Below the pieces are notes generated by a model. It saw only the letters and a list, made by a program, of their open reading frames with translations, did no database searches and was not told where the DNA came from. 21,573 bases of DNA from a bacterium. GTDB lineage: Bacteria; Myxococcota_A; Bradymonadia; UBA7976; UBA1532. The translations under genes were made by a program, and so were the position numbers. This document shows, piece by piece, positions 7,318 through 14,892 of the stretch. The DNA lies in assembly GCA_030424955.1 (NCBI GenBank), contig JAUHVS010000016.1, positions 1-21,573 on the forward strand, in the 5' to 3' direction. The stretch's first letter is position 1. Each line of letters begins with the position of its first letter.

Positions 7318-9107
7318 GCGACCCCTCGGCGCCGCGGCTCGCGCTGATCCCCGGGCCGCCCTCTGGCCCGCTGAGCGGGCCCACCTCGACCCCACCCGGT
7401 GCGGCGCCTGAGCCCAAGGGGCGTGGCCCGGGCTTCCCCCTGGGCATCAAGCTCGCGCTGATGGCGACGGTGCTCGTGGTGGTGCCGCTGCTGGGCGTGG
7501 GGCTGGCGCTCATCGACATCAACGTGCGGGCCATCAAGGACTCGATCCGCGAGTTCCAGGTGGCCGTGGCCGACGACATCGGCCGCACGCTGGGCGAGCG
7601 GCTGACCGACGCCCGGGCGGGCCTCGACGCCGTGCGGGACGCCCTGGTGGATCCGGCGCTCTCCGACGACACCCGGCTCGCCCTGGTGCGGGCCCTGGTG
7701 ACCGCGCGGCCCGAGCTGGACGCGGTGGGGGTGCATGACCGCAGCGGGGCGGTGATCGACACGCTCCAGCGCGAGGGCAGCCCCCCCGTGCCCGTGCCGG
7801 CCCTCGGGGACGCCGCGGAGGGCCTGACGGTGATCTTCGAGGGCACGGGCCGGCTGCGGGTGGTGCGCCCGCTGACGGTGAACGGGGGGGTCACCGGCCT
7901 CGTGAGCGGGTGGGTCGATCTGGCGCCCATCGCGCAGCGCATCGAGCGCCTGGCCGGCGCCCACTTCCCCGACCAGCCCGAGCCGCTGCGGCTGGTGGAC
8001 GCCGCGGGCCGCGTGCTCGCGGGGGGCCCCGTGGGCGGCACCGTCGAGTCACCCGCACGGGCCGGGCTGGCCGCCGCCGCCGCGGGCGTGGCGCCCTCGC
8101 TGGAGTACAGCATCGACGACGTGCCGGTGACCGGGGCGGTGGTGGCGGTGCCCGGCACGCCCTTCGCGGTGGTGGTGCGCCAGCCGCAGGCGGTGGTGTA
8201 CGGCCGGCTCGAGACCATGCGGCTGATCGTGATGGCGACCATCGCGGCGGCGATCCTGCTGGCGGTGCTGGTGGCGCTGCTGATGGCCCGCCGCATCACC
8301 CGGCCGGTGCGCGCGCTGGCGCAGTTCGCCGAGGATCTCAGCGCCCGCCGCTTCGGCGGCGTGGTCGAGGTGGACACCCGCGACGAGCTGGCGGTGCTCG
8401 GCCGCGCCATGACGACGGCGTCTCGGCGGCTGCAGGAGAGCGAGGTCAAGCTGCTCAACGAGGCGGCGATCCGCACGGATCTGGGGCGCTACCTGCCCCG
8501 CGAGATCGTGGAGCGGGTGGTGGCCCGCGAGCAGGACATGCGCCTGGGCGGGGCGCGCACCCAGGTGTCGGTGCTGTTCGCCGACGTGGTGGGCTTCACG
8601 CCGCTGGCCGAGAGCCAGTCGCCGGAGGTGGTGGTGACGGTGCTCAACGAGCTGTTCACCATCCTCACCGACATCGTGTTCCAGCACGGGGGCACCATCG
8701 ACAAGTTCATCGGCGACTGCGTGATGGCGGTGTGGGGCGCGCCGGAGCCGCAGGCGGATCACGCCGCGCGGGCGCTGACGGCCGCCGAGGACATGATGCG
8801 CTGGGTCGAGGCCGCGGGCGCAGGCTGGCTGGCCCGCTTCGGCATCGAGCTTCAGCTCGCCATCGGCATCAACAGCGGGGAGGCCGTCGTGGGCAACGTG
8901 GGCTCGGAGTCTCGCATGGAGTACACGGCCATCGGCGACGTGGTGAACGTGGCCGCCCGGCTGGAGGCCATCGCGCGGCCCAACCAGATCCTCGTCACCA
9001 GCGACACCCGCGCCGCGGCCGGCGAGGGCTTCGAGTTCGCGGCCGTGGGCCGCCGCCCGGTGACGGGCCGGCGCGAGCCGGTGCAGCTGTTCGAGGTCGT
9101 CGCGTGA
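7314..9107 (+). CDS. Membrane adenylate cyclase (class III) with extracytoplasmic sensor and HAMP
   Basis: A 597-residue protein that starts at GTG 7314, overlapping the upstream TGA (GTGA). After a Pro/Ser/Gly-rich cytoplasmic leader (1-42) come a membrane helix (45-67), an extracytoplasmic sensor of about 230 residues with a Cache-like pattern (70-300), a second membrane helix (302-324), a HAMP linker starting R-R-I-T-R-P-V-R-A-L (326-377) and a class III cyclase domain (about 415-597). Both metal-binding aspartates are present (F-A-D424-V-V-G-F-T and G-D468-C-V-M-A). Adenine-selecting K464 (T-I-D-K) and D542 (G-D-V-V-N) are present, as are N545 and R549 for catalysis. It should therefore make cAMP as a homodimer. 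The sensor would read an envelope signal, possibly through the two upstream secreted proteins. The kinase gene overlaps its stop. Confidence 0.93.
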   Translation: MSDPSAPRLALIPGPPSGPLSGPTSTPPGAAPEPKGRGPGFPLGIKLALMATVLVVVPLLGVGLALIDINVRAIKDSIREFQVAVADDIGRTLGERLTDARAGLDAVRDALVDPALSDDTRLALVRALVTARPELDAVGVHDRSGAVIDTLQREGSPPVPVPALGDAAEGLTVIFEGTGRLRVVRPLTVNGGVTGLVSGWVDLAPIAQRIERLAGAHFPDQPEPLRLVDAAGRVLAGGPVGGTVESPARAGLAAAAAGVAPSLEYSIDDVPVTGAVVAVPGTPFAVVVRQPQAVVYGRLETMRLIVMATIAAAILLAVLVALLMARRITRPVRALAQFAEDLSARRFGGVVEVDTRDELAVLGRAMTTASRRLQESEVKLLNEAAIRTDLGRYLPREIVERVVAREQDMRLGGARTQVSVLFADVVGFTPLAESQSPEVVVTVLNELFTILTDIVFQHGGTIDKFIGDCVMAVWGAPEPQADHAARALTAAEDMMRWVEAAGAGWLARFGIELQLAIGINSGEAVVGNVGSESRMEYTAIGDVVNVAARLEAIARPNQILVTSDTRAAAGEGFEFAAVGRRPVTGRREPVQLFEVVA

Positions 9108-10357
9108 GCCCGCCACCGCCGCCGCAGCGCGGCTTCATCCTGGCCAACCGCTACCGGCTGCTCGACCTGCTGGGGCAGGGCGGCATGGGCCTGGTGTACC
9201 GCGCCGATCACGTGGGGCTGGGGGTTGAGGTGGCCGTGAAGATCATGGCCAACCACGCCCACGACGATCCCGACGGCGATCTGCGCTTCCACCGCGAGGC
9301 GCGGCTGGCGGCGGCGCTGCACCACCCCCACGCGGTGCGGGTGTTCGACTTCGGCGCCAGCGACGGCTACCTGTTCCTCGCCATGCCGCTGCTGCAGGGC
9401 GAGACCCTGCGCGCGCGCCTGAGGCGGGCCCGCACCCTGCCGGTGCAGACGGTGGCGCGGCTGGGGGCGCAGGTGGCGTCGGCCCTGGCGGCCGCCCACG
9501 CGGTGCCGCTGGTGCACCGCGACATCAAGCCCGACAACGTGTTCCTGGAGCGGCTGCCCGAGGCCCAGGAGCACGCGGTGGTGATGGACTTCGGCCTGGC
9601 CGTGCCCATCGACGAGCAGGGGGAGCTGACCCGCCACGGCGAGGTGTTTGGCACCCCCAACTACATGCCGCCGGAGCAGGCGAAGGGCCACCGGGTGGGG
9701 CCGCCGGCCGACGTGTACGCCCTGGGCTGTGTGCTCTTTGAGCTGCTGACGGGCTACCCGCCGTTCCTGGGCAAGGCCCTGGAGGTGCTCACCAAGCACC
9801 TGGTGGAGCCGGCCCCCAGCCTGCACGGCCTGTGCGCGGCGCCGCTGCCGCCCGACCTGGAGCGGCTGGTGGCCCGGATGCTCCGCAAGTCGCCGGAGGA
9901 GCGGCCCGAGGCGGGCGCCGTGCAGGCCACCCTGGAGCGGCTGGCGGCCCCCAACGTGACCCTGGGGTCGGGGCCGATGCCGCGCCTGGCGCGCATGGTG
10001 GACGCCGCCCTGCCCGTGGAGGCCGGCTCGGCGCAGGGCGCCCTGTCGGTGCGCGGGGGGGCGCTGGCCAGCGAGATCGTCCTGGCGCTGCGGGCCAAGG
10101 GCATCTCGGTGGTGGACCCGGACGCCGATCCGAGCGCGGCGGACGTGGTGCTGCTGCTGGGCGCCTCGCCGGGCAAGGTCGCGGCGTGGACAGGCAAGGG
10201 TCAGGCCATCCTGGCCGACACCGATCCCCGCGACATGGCCCGCATGTCTGAGCTGCTGCGCGCCGGGGCCCACGGGGTCGTCGGGCACCCGCTCACCCTC
10301 GAGGGCGTGCTCAAGGCGGTGCAGCGGGCGCTGCGCCGCAAGGGGCGCGGCCGCTAG
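9104..10357 (+). CDS. Ser/Thr protein kinase with C-terminal receiver-like domain
   Basis: A 417-residue protein that starts at GTG 9104 inside the cyclase stop (GTGA overlap). Residues 16-282 form a complete Hanks-type kinase: G24-Q-G-G-M-G loop, A-V-K46, catalytic H138-R-D-I-K-P-D-N145, D162-F-G, the activation segment G-T-P-N-Y-M-P-P-E-Q (183-192) and D-V-Y-A-L-G. All residues needed for activity are present. There is no transmembrane helix, so it should be cytosolic. Residues about 312-412 look like a response-regulator fold, ending L-L-R-A-G-A-H-G-V-V-G-H-P-L-T-L-E-G-V-L-K-A-V. The acidic pair, phospho-Asp (here L-L-G) and conserved Lys (here G-H-P) are missing, so it would be a pseudo-receiver used for binding. 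The operon suggests it works together with the adenylate cyclase. Confidence 0.92.
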   Translation: MSPPPPPQRGFILANRYRLLDLLGQGGMGLVYRADHVGLGVEVAVKIMANHAHDDPDGDLRFHREARLAAALHHPHAVRVFDFGASDGYLFLAMPLLQGETLRARLRRARTLPVQTVARLGAQVASALAAAHAVPLVHRDIKPDNVFLERLPEAQEHAVVMDFGLAVPIDEQGELTRHGEVFGTPNYMPPEQAKGHRVGPPADVYALGCVLFELLTGYPPFLGKALEVLTKHLVEPAPSLHGLCAAPLPPDLERLVARMLRKSPEERPEAGAVQATLERLAAPNVTLGSGPMPRLARMVDAALPVEAGSAQGALSVRGGALASEIVLALRAKGISVVDPDADPSAADVVLLLGASPGKVAAWTGKGQAILADTDPRDMARMSELLRAGAHGVVGHPLTLEGVLKAVQRALRRKGRGR

Positions 10358-10370
10358 CGCCCAGGGGCGA

Positions 10371-10928
10371 TCAGGCCTCGTCGGCCGGCGCGCCGTCGGT
10401 GGGCCCGCTGGCCGGCCCCTTGGCCTTGGGCGCGCGCTTGGCGGGGGCGCGCTTGGCCTTGGGTCGAGCCGTCGCGTCCGCCTTCGAGCGCGGCGCGGGC
10501 TTCGCCTTCGAGCGCGGCGTGCGCTTCGCCTTGGCGGGGGTCGGCGCGGTCACGGCGTCGGGGGCGGCCGCCGGCTCGGGGGCGGCGGCCTCAGCCACCT
10601 CAGCGGCCTCGGCCACCTCCGCCTCGGCCAGCGCCTCGTCCGCCTCGGGGGGCATGCCCTCGGGGCCCGCGGTGGCCGCCTCATCGGCCTGCCGCACGGG
10701 CGCCTGGCGCTGCCGCCACCAGGCCTCGGCCTCGTCGCGGGCCGCCGTGGCCGCCGCGCGCAGCGACGCCACCGACAGCGACGCCCGCAGGGGCGCCGTC
10801 ACCGACGAGGGCACGCGCTCATCGATCCAGCCGTCGAGCCGATCGACGCCCGCCTTCAGGCGCGGGTTCGCCTTCAGCTCGTCCAGGGGCCGCTTCACCA
10901 GGTGCTCGATCCGCTCAGCCAACGACAT
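10371..10928 (-). CDS. Small protein with histone-H1-like Lys/Ala/Pro basic tail
   Basis: A 185-residue soluble protein. The ATG is preceded by a strong GAGGAGG ribosome binding site about 6 bases away. Residues 1-80 are predicted helical (M-S-L-A-E-R-I-E-H-L-V-K-R-P-L-D-E-L) with several Trp and Arg near 69-75. Residues 81-130 are an acidic Ala/Glu-rich linker. Residues 131-171 are a highly basic tail built from short K-A-K, R-S-K-A and P-K-A-K-R units, like the C-termini of bacterial histone-H1-like and AlgP-type proteins, which bind DNA non-specifically. A role in nucleoid or polymer-granule association is possible but not shown. It ends 13 bases from the convergent kinase gene. Its promoter overlaps one palindromic operator and runs into a second, so it is probably a regulated gene. 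Confidence 0.75.
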   Translation of the reverse strand: MSLAERIEHLVKRPLDELKANPRLKAGVDRLDGWIDERVPSSVTAPLRASLSVASLRAAATAARDEAEAWWRQRQAPVRQADEAATAGPEGMPPEADEALAEAEVAEAAEVAEAAAPEPAAAPDAVTAPTPAKAKRTPRSKAKPAPRSKADATARPKAKRAPAKRAPKAKGPASGPTDGAPADEA

Positions 10929-10994
10929 ACCAACCTCCTCACGCGCGGCGCCGCCCTCGCCTACGCAGGGTGCTGGGCGAGGGGCGGCGGCGTT

Positions 10995-11009
10995 TGACGC
11001 GCTGCGTCA
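10995..11009. promoter_or_regulatory. Palindromic operator TGACGC-N3-GCGTCA, copy at transcription start
   Basis: The second perfect copy (centre GCT) lies 34 bases centre to centre from the first and begins at the predicted start of transcription. Its size and symmetry are those of a dimeric helix-turn-helix repressor site, for example TetR-type. The regulator is not in the window. Confidence 0.6.
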
Positions 11010-11015
11010 TGGCGG

Positions 11016-11044
11016 ACGGTAGGCACCATGACGCGGTGCGTCAA
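11016..11044 (-). promoter_or_regulatory. Predicted sigma70-type promoter of histone-like gene
   Basis: On the minus strand, TTGACG (11044-11039) is followed after exactly 17 bases by TACCGT (11021-11016). This is the best promoter match in the window. Transcription would start near 11009, giving a leader of about 80 bases before the ATG at 10928. Confidence 0.65.
11029..11043. promoter_or_regulatory. Palindromic operator TGACGC-N3-GCGTCA, copy overlapping -35
   Basis: A perfect 6+6 base inverted repeat around GGT. It overlaps the -35 element of the histone-like gene, so a bound protein would block RNA polymerase. The flanks extend the match to the second copy in mirror orientation. Confidence 0.6.
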
Positions 11045-11132
11045 GGGGCGCCGTCGAAGGATTTCTCCCCCTTGATTGCGTTGGCACCCCCGGGCGCGTC
11101 ACGATCCCGGCACACTGCCCGGGGGGTCGCCC

Positions 11133-13073
11133 ATGCGCCGCATTCTGATCACCGCCTTGATGCTGGTCTCGGGCGCCGCGCTGGCCCTGCCGCCCATCCA
11201 GTCCGACGACGACACCGACGACGAGACCACCCTCACGCTGAGCGTGCTCGACCGCTTCATCCTGGGCGACAGCCGCAGCTTCTGCCGGCTGCGCCTGCGG
11301 GTGGTGGTGGACGAGGTGCCCATCGCCCAGAACGATGAGGTCGAGCTGCGGGTGTTCGAGGACGATCTCGCGGGCGACGATCTGATCTGGTCGACCACCT
11401 ACCGGGTCAGCGCGGAGGAGGCCGCAGCGCAGCGCATCGACCGCGAGTTCGACTGCACGGCGGCCTTCCCGAACGACTCGGGCGCGGTGGCCGAGATCTA
11501 CGCGGACGCTGAGGTGCGGGCCGATGGCTGCGGCTTCTGGTGCCTGTACGACCGGCCCCAGACCGCGAACCTCGACGTCGATGAGATGGCCGATGACGGC
11601 GTCGACGACGTGGCGGACGACGACGGCGACGACAACCCGCGGGACGCCGCGCCGGCGCCACCGGGTGTGGTGCGCGACCGCATCGCCCGGGACCAGGACT
11701 GGCTGAGCCTCGACCTCAACAGCGCCAGCGACGTCACCGTCGATCTGCCCTACCGCACGCCCTACGGCGGGCTTGAGCTGGTGCTCTTCGACGTCAACGG
11801 GGGCGAGATCACCCGCGGCGTGGACGGCCCCGAGGGCGCGCGGCTCATCCAGGCGGGCCTGGCGGCGGGCCAGTACCGCATCCGGGTCAGCCCGAGGGCG
11901 GGGGACGACTACAACTTCTACGACCTGGCCGTGCGGGTGGCGGACGCCGGCTGTGCGCCGGGGTCCGTCGAGGCGACGCCCTGTGGCCAGTGCGGCGAGA
12001 TGCGGCGCACCTGCCAGGGCGACGGCACCTGGGGCCCGCTCATGGGCTGCGCTGACGAGGGCGTGTGCGCGCCCGGCGACACCCGCCGGTCGCCCTGCGG
12101 CCGCTGCGGGACCGTCGAGGTCACCTGCACCGACCAGTGCCTGTGGCGCGACGGGCTGTGCGAGGACCAGGGCGTGTGCGAGCCCGGCATGAACCAGCGC
12201 GAGGCCTGCGAGCCCGAGGGCAACCGGGGCCGCGACTGCGACGAGGCCTGCCAGTGGACCCCGTGGAGCGAGTGCACCCAGTGCGAGGAGGGCGCCGTCG
12301 AGACCTGCTACGGCGGCGCGCCGGGCACGGCCAACGTGGGCGCCTGCCGCCGGGGCCGCCGCGAGTGCCTGCAGGGGGCCTGGAGCCCGTGCCAGGAGGT
12401 GGTGCTGCCCAGCGCCGAGGTCTGCGACGGCCGCGACGCCGACTGCGACGGGCTGGTGGACGACGCCGACGAGGACTGCAGCGAGCCGGTGGCCGTGGGC
12501 GACCCCTGCGAGGGCGACGACGACTGCGACACCTTCAGCTGCTACGCGCCGCCGGCTTACGACGCTTGGCGTGGCGGCTACTGCACGGTGCCCGACTGCG
12601 ACGAGAACTGCCCGGACGAGGCCGAGTGCGGCCGGGTGTTTGGCCGCACCCAGTGCCTGCGGGCCTGCCAGCGCCCCGAGGACTGCCGCGCGGGGTACGT
12701 GTGCGCGGACGTGGGCGTCAACCGCCTGGCCTGCATCCCGCGCTGCCGCGGCAACGGCGACTGCCGCGACCCCGAGCGGCCCATGTGCGAGCTGACCGAG
12801 GGCGTGTGCATCGCCCGACCCGAGGCCGATCAGGGCGTCCCGCGGGATCAGGGCGTGCCCCGCGACTTCGGCGCGGGCGGCGCCGGCGGGGGGGGAGGCC
12901 CGGGGGGCCAGGGCGGCGGCGGCGTCCCCGACGCGGCGGTCATCGCGCCCGGCGAGGATCCCCCCGCGACCCCCGTGGGCTGTGAGTGCCGCTCGGCCGG
13001 GGGCCGCCCGGCCGACTCGCTGTGGTGGCTGGTGGGCCTGCTCGGGCTGCGTCGGCGTCGCCGGCGGGCCTGA
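11133..13073 (+). CDS. MYXO-CTERM Cys-rich surface protein with PPC-like and MopE-like segments
   Basis: A 646-residue exported protein. The ATG at 11133 follows a GGGGGG ribosome binding site and opens a signal peptide (cleavage near residue 19, A-L-A). An Asp-rich stretch lies at 148-170. Residues 178-270 resemble a pre-peptidase C-terminal (PPC) beta domain (L-S-L-D-L-N, L-E-L-V-L-F-D, A-G-Q-Y-R-I-R-V-S-P). Residues 274-425 hold repeated Cys modules (C-x-P-G-x-x-x-x-x-x-C). The A-E-V-C-D-G-R-D-A-D-C-D-G-L-V-D-D motif (428-444) matches MopE-type metal-binding repeats, and more Cys modules run to 562. Then come a D-Q-G-V-P-R repeat, a Gly-rich spacer and a C-terminal sorting signal: C617-E-C619, hydrophobic 629-639, poly-Arg to the end. 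It should be processed and anchored at the outer surface. Its TGA overlaps the next ATG. Confidence 0.85.
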   Translation: MRRILITALMLVSGAALALPPIQSDDDTDDETTLTLSVLDRFILGDSRSFCRLRLRVVVDEVPIAQNDEVELRVFEDDLAGDDLIWSTTYRVSAEEAAAQRIDREFDCTAAFPNDSGAVAEIYADAEVRADGCGFWCLYDRPQTANLDVDEMADDGVDDVADDDGDDNPRDAAPAPPGVVRDRIARDQDWLSLDLNSASDVTVDLPYRTPYGGLELVLFDVNGGEITRGVDGPEGARLIQAGLAAGQYRIRVSPRAGDDYNFYDLAVRVADAGCAPGSVEATPCGQCGEMRRTCQGDGTWGPLMGCADEGVCAPGDTRRSPCGRCGTVEVTCTDQCLWRDGLCEDQGVCEPGMNQREACEPEGNRGRDCDEACQWTPWSECTQCEEGAVETCYGGAPGTANVGACRRGRRECLQGAWSPCQEVVLPSAEVCDGRDADCDGLVDDADEDCSEPVAVGDPCEGDDDCDTFSCYAPPAYDAWRGGYCTVPDCDENCPDEAECGRVFGRTQCLRACQRPEDCRAGYVCADVGVNRLACIPRCRGNGDCRDPERPMCELTEGVCIARPEADQGVPRDQGVPRDFGAGGAGGGGGPGGQGGGGVPDAAVIAPGEDPPATPVGCECRSAGGRPADSLWWLVGLLGLRRRRRRA

Positions 13074-14071
13074 TGCGCGCCCGCGGTCACGGGCCGTGGG
13101 CCCTCGCGGTCCCCTTGAGCCTGAGCCTGTTGTGCGCCGGTCCCGCGGCCGGGCAGGGCGGGGCGTCACCGGGCCAGCGCGAGGGCCGGTGTGGAGACGG
13201 TCGCATCGGCTGGCGGCCCATCACCGTGCAGGGGGCGTGCGCGCCGTGCATGCCGGGCCGGCGCTGCCCGTGCCAGCAGCTCACGCGGTTCATCTCCGAG
13301 GTCTGTGACGGCCGGGCGCTGGGCGGGCAGACCTGCCGCAGCCTGGGCTACGTGGGGGGGCGCCTGGCCTGTGCGCCCACGTGCGCCGCCTTCGACGTGT
13401 CGGGGTGCCGGGCCTGCCCTCAGCGGGCGGGGCTGACCTGCCTGCCGACGCCGCCGCTGCCCGACCTGGTGCCCGCCCTGGGGCACCTGCTCGCCGGCGC
13501 GGAGAGCGGCGGCCTGGCGGGCGTCGCGTGGCGTGGCCAGCAGGCGGATCACTTCGCGCGGCTCACCGCCGAGGGCGACGTGATCGATCACCAGCCGCTG
13601 TCTTCCGGCCCCTTGGCCGGCAACGGCACCGTGCAGGTGGTCGGTACCGCCACGGGCTGGCTGGTGGCGCGCACGTGGCCCAGCGACGGGGAGATCACCT
13701 GGGTCCCGCGCCGGGGGCCTGCCGGCCCCCCGCTCAAGATCGGCGGCAGCAGCGCGCCGGTCTGGGTCCGCTGGCCGGGCGATCGCTGGGGGGTGCGCGA
13801 GACCGGCTCGACGCCACCGCGCCTCGTCGCGGTCGTCGATGGCCAGGGGCAGGCCAGCGAGGCGCCGCCCGGCGCGCCCGAGCGGGTGCAGGCACCGGCC
13901 GCGCCCGCGGTGTTCCCGGCGCCGGTCGGCCCCGGCGTCGCGATCGTGGTGGGCGGCACCACCCTGCACCTGGCGATGCCCACCGCTGGGGTGGCAGAGC
14001 GCCTGGTGCTGGCCCGGCACCCCACGGACCGGCCGCCCCGGCCCGCCGAGCGGGCCCGCCCCACCCCCTGA
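13073..14071 (+). CDS. Secreted Cys-rich protein with 'LGGQTC' motif, coupled to MYXO-CTERM gene
   Basis: A 332-residue exported protein. The ATG shares its A with the upstream stop (TGATG), so translation is probably coupled. Residues 1-28 are a signal peptide. Residues 37-120 are Cys-rich and include E-V-C-D-G-R-A-L-G-G-Q-T-C-R-S-L-G-Y and the closing A-F-D-V-S-G-C. This is a motif I know as a recurrent short module in Myxococcota extracellular proteins, where it usually reads 'E-C-D-G-x-x-L-G-G-x-T-C'. The rest (about 140-315) is Gly/Val/Trp-rich with strand-like segments (G-T-A-T-G-W-L-V-A-R-T-W, P-V-W-V-R-W-P-G-D-R-W-G-V), suggestive of a beta-propeller or beta-sandwich. It has no MYXO-CTERM or lipobox, so it is probably free in the periplasm or secreted, perhaps as a partner of the upstream surface protein. 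Function unknown. Confidence 0.8.
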   Translation: MRARGHGPWALAVPLSLSLLCAGPAAGQGGASPGQREGRCGDGRIGWRPITVQGACAPCMPGRRCPCQQLTRFISEVCDGRALGGQTCRSLGYVGGRLACAPTCAAFDVSGCRACPQRAGLTCLPTPPLPDLVPALGHLLAGAESGGLAGVAWRGQQADHFARLTAEGDVIDHQPLSSGPLAGNGTVQVVGTATGWLVARTWPSDGEITWVPRRGPAGPPLKIGGSSAPVWVRWPGDRWGVRETGSTPPRLVAVVDGQGQASEAPPGAPERVQAPAAPAVFPAPVGPGVAIVVGGTTLHLAMPTAGVAERLVLARHPTDRPPRPAERARPTP

Positions 14072-14088
14072 GCCACCCCGGAGGCCCC

Positions 14089-14892
14089 ATGCGCAGCGGT
14101 CGAGGCAGCCTGACGGCCCGGTTGACGGCGGCCTGTCGCCACATGGGCGACGCCGATCCCTACGCCGCGCGGTTCGTGGGCCCTGGCCTGCGGCCCATCC
14201 TGCCGCTGGCGCGGCGGCTCGACGGGCCGCTCAACGCCCTCACGCTGGGCCTGGTGCACGCCGTGCGGGCCCGCCACGCCTGGATCGACGCCCAGCTACA
14301 GCGGGCGGTGGGGCAGGGCGCCAGGCAGGTGGTGCTGCTGGGGGCCGGGTTCGACAGCCGGCCCTGGCGCCTGCCCCTGGGCGGGGTGCCGGTGTTCACC
14401 TGCGACCACCCGGACACGGCGGCGGCCCGGCGCGCCGCGGCGCACGGGCTGCCCCCGCGGAGCGTGGACGTGCCGGTGGACTTCGCGCGGGCCGACTTCG
14501 CGCAGGCCCTGCTGGACGCTGGCTTCGCGCCCGATCGGCCCGCGGTGTTCGTGTGGGAGGGCGTGAGCATGTACCTGTCGCCCGCGGCGGTGGCGCAGAC
14601 CTTCGCCCGGGTGCGGGCGCTCAGCGGCGGCGGGGGGTGGCTGCTCTTCGACGCGTGGTGCAGCACGCCGTCGCCCCTGCGGGCAGGCCTGGAGCGCGTG
14701 GGCATGCGTGGGCTGGGCTGGCTGGGGGAGCCCATGGGCTGGACGCCCACCATCGCGGCGGTGCAGGCGGCGGTCGAGGGGGCGGGCCTGACGCTGGCCG
14801 CACACCTCAGCGCCCGCGCGGTGGCGGGCGCCGGCCGCGCCCACGCGGGGCTGCGGCTCTTCGAGGCCGTGGCGCCGGCGCTTACTCGCTGA
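14089..14892 (+). CDS. SAM-dependent methyltransferase, leucine carboxyl methyltransferase (LCM/TIGR00027-like) family
   Basis: A 267-residue cytoplasmic enzyme. The ATG at 14089 is preceded by GGAGG four bases away. Family signatures are clear: the SAM-binding motif V-V-L-L-G-A-G-F-D-S-R-P-W-R (81-94), the acidic strand end C-D-H-P-D-T (105-110), P-V-D-F (129-132) and V-F-V-W-E-G-V-S-M-Y-L (153-163). These are hallmarks of the LCM-like methyltransferases (often annotated 'class I SAM-dependent methyltransferase, TIGR00027'), which transfer a methyl group from S-adenosylmethionine to carboxyl or hydroxyl groups of mostly unknown substrates. It starts 17 bases after the preceding stop and may be in the same operon as the two exported Cys-rich proteins. 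Its end overlaps the convergent lipoprotein gene by 11 bases. Confidence 0.9.
   Translation: MRSGRGSLTARLTAACRHMGDADPYAARFVGPGLRPILPLARRLDGPLNALTLGLVHAVRARHAWIDAQLQRAVGQGARQVVLLGAGFDSRPWRLPLGGVPVFTCDHPDTAAARRAAAHGLPPRSVDVPVDFARADFAQALLDAGFAPDRPAVFVWEGVSMYLSPAAVAQTFARVRALSGGGGWLLFDAWCSTPSPLRAGLERVGMRGLGWLGEPMGWTPTIAAVQAAVEGAGLTLAAHLSARAVAGAGRAHAGLRLFEAVAPALTR

Noticed and set aside
3823..7395. A 1190-codon open frame on the minus strand opposite the TPR/CHAT-like gene
   Set aside because: Its product is Arg/Gly/Pro/His-rich low-complexity sequence, as expected for antisense frames in very GC-rich genes. The plus-strand product has a signal peptide, domain resemblance and coupled neighbours.
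7910..9103. Longer N-terminal extension of the kinase frame
   Set aside because: It would lie inside the cyclase gene in another frame and is Arg/Gly-rich. The GTG at 9104 overlapping the cyclase stop gives a kinase of normal architecture.
11080..11096. Possible sigma54 promoter (TGGCAC followed by a GC-rich -12) upstream of the MYXO-CTERM gene
   Set aside because: The GC of the -12 box is one base off the required 10-base spacing and the TTGC part is missing.
11007..13169. A 720-codon minus-strand frame opposite the MYXO-CTERM gene
   Set aside because: The composition is Ala/Val/Gly/His shadow sequence without motifs. The plus strand encodes a protein with clear Cys modules and sorting signal.
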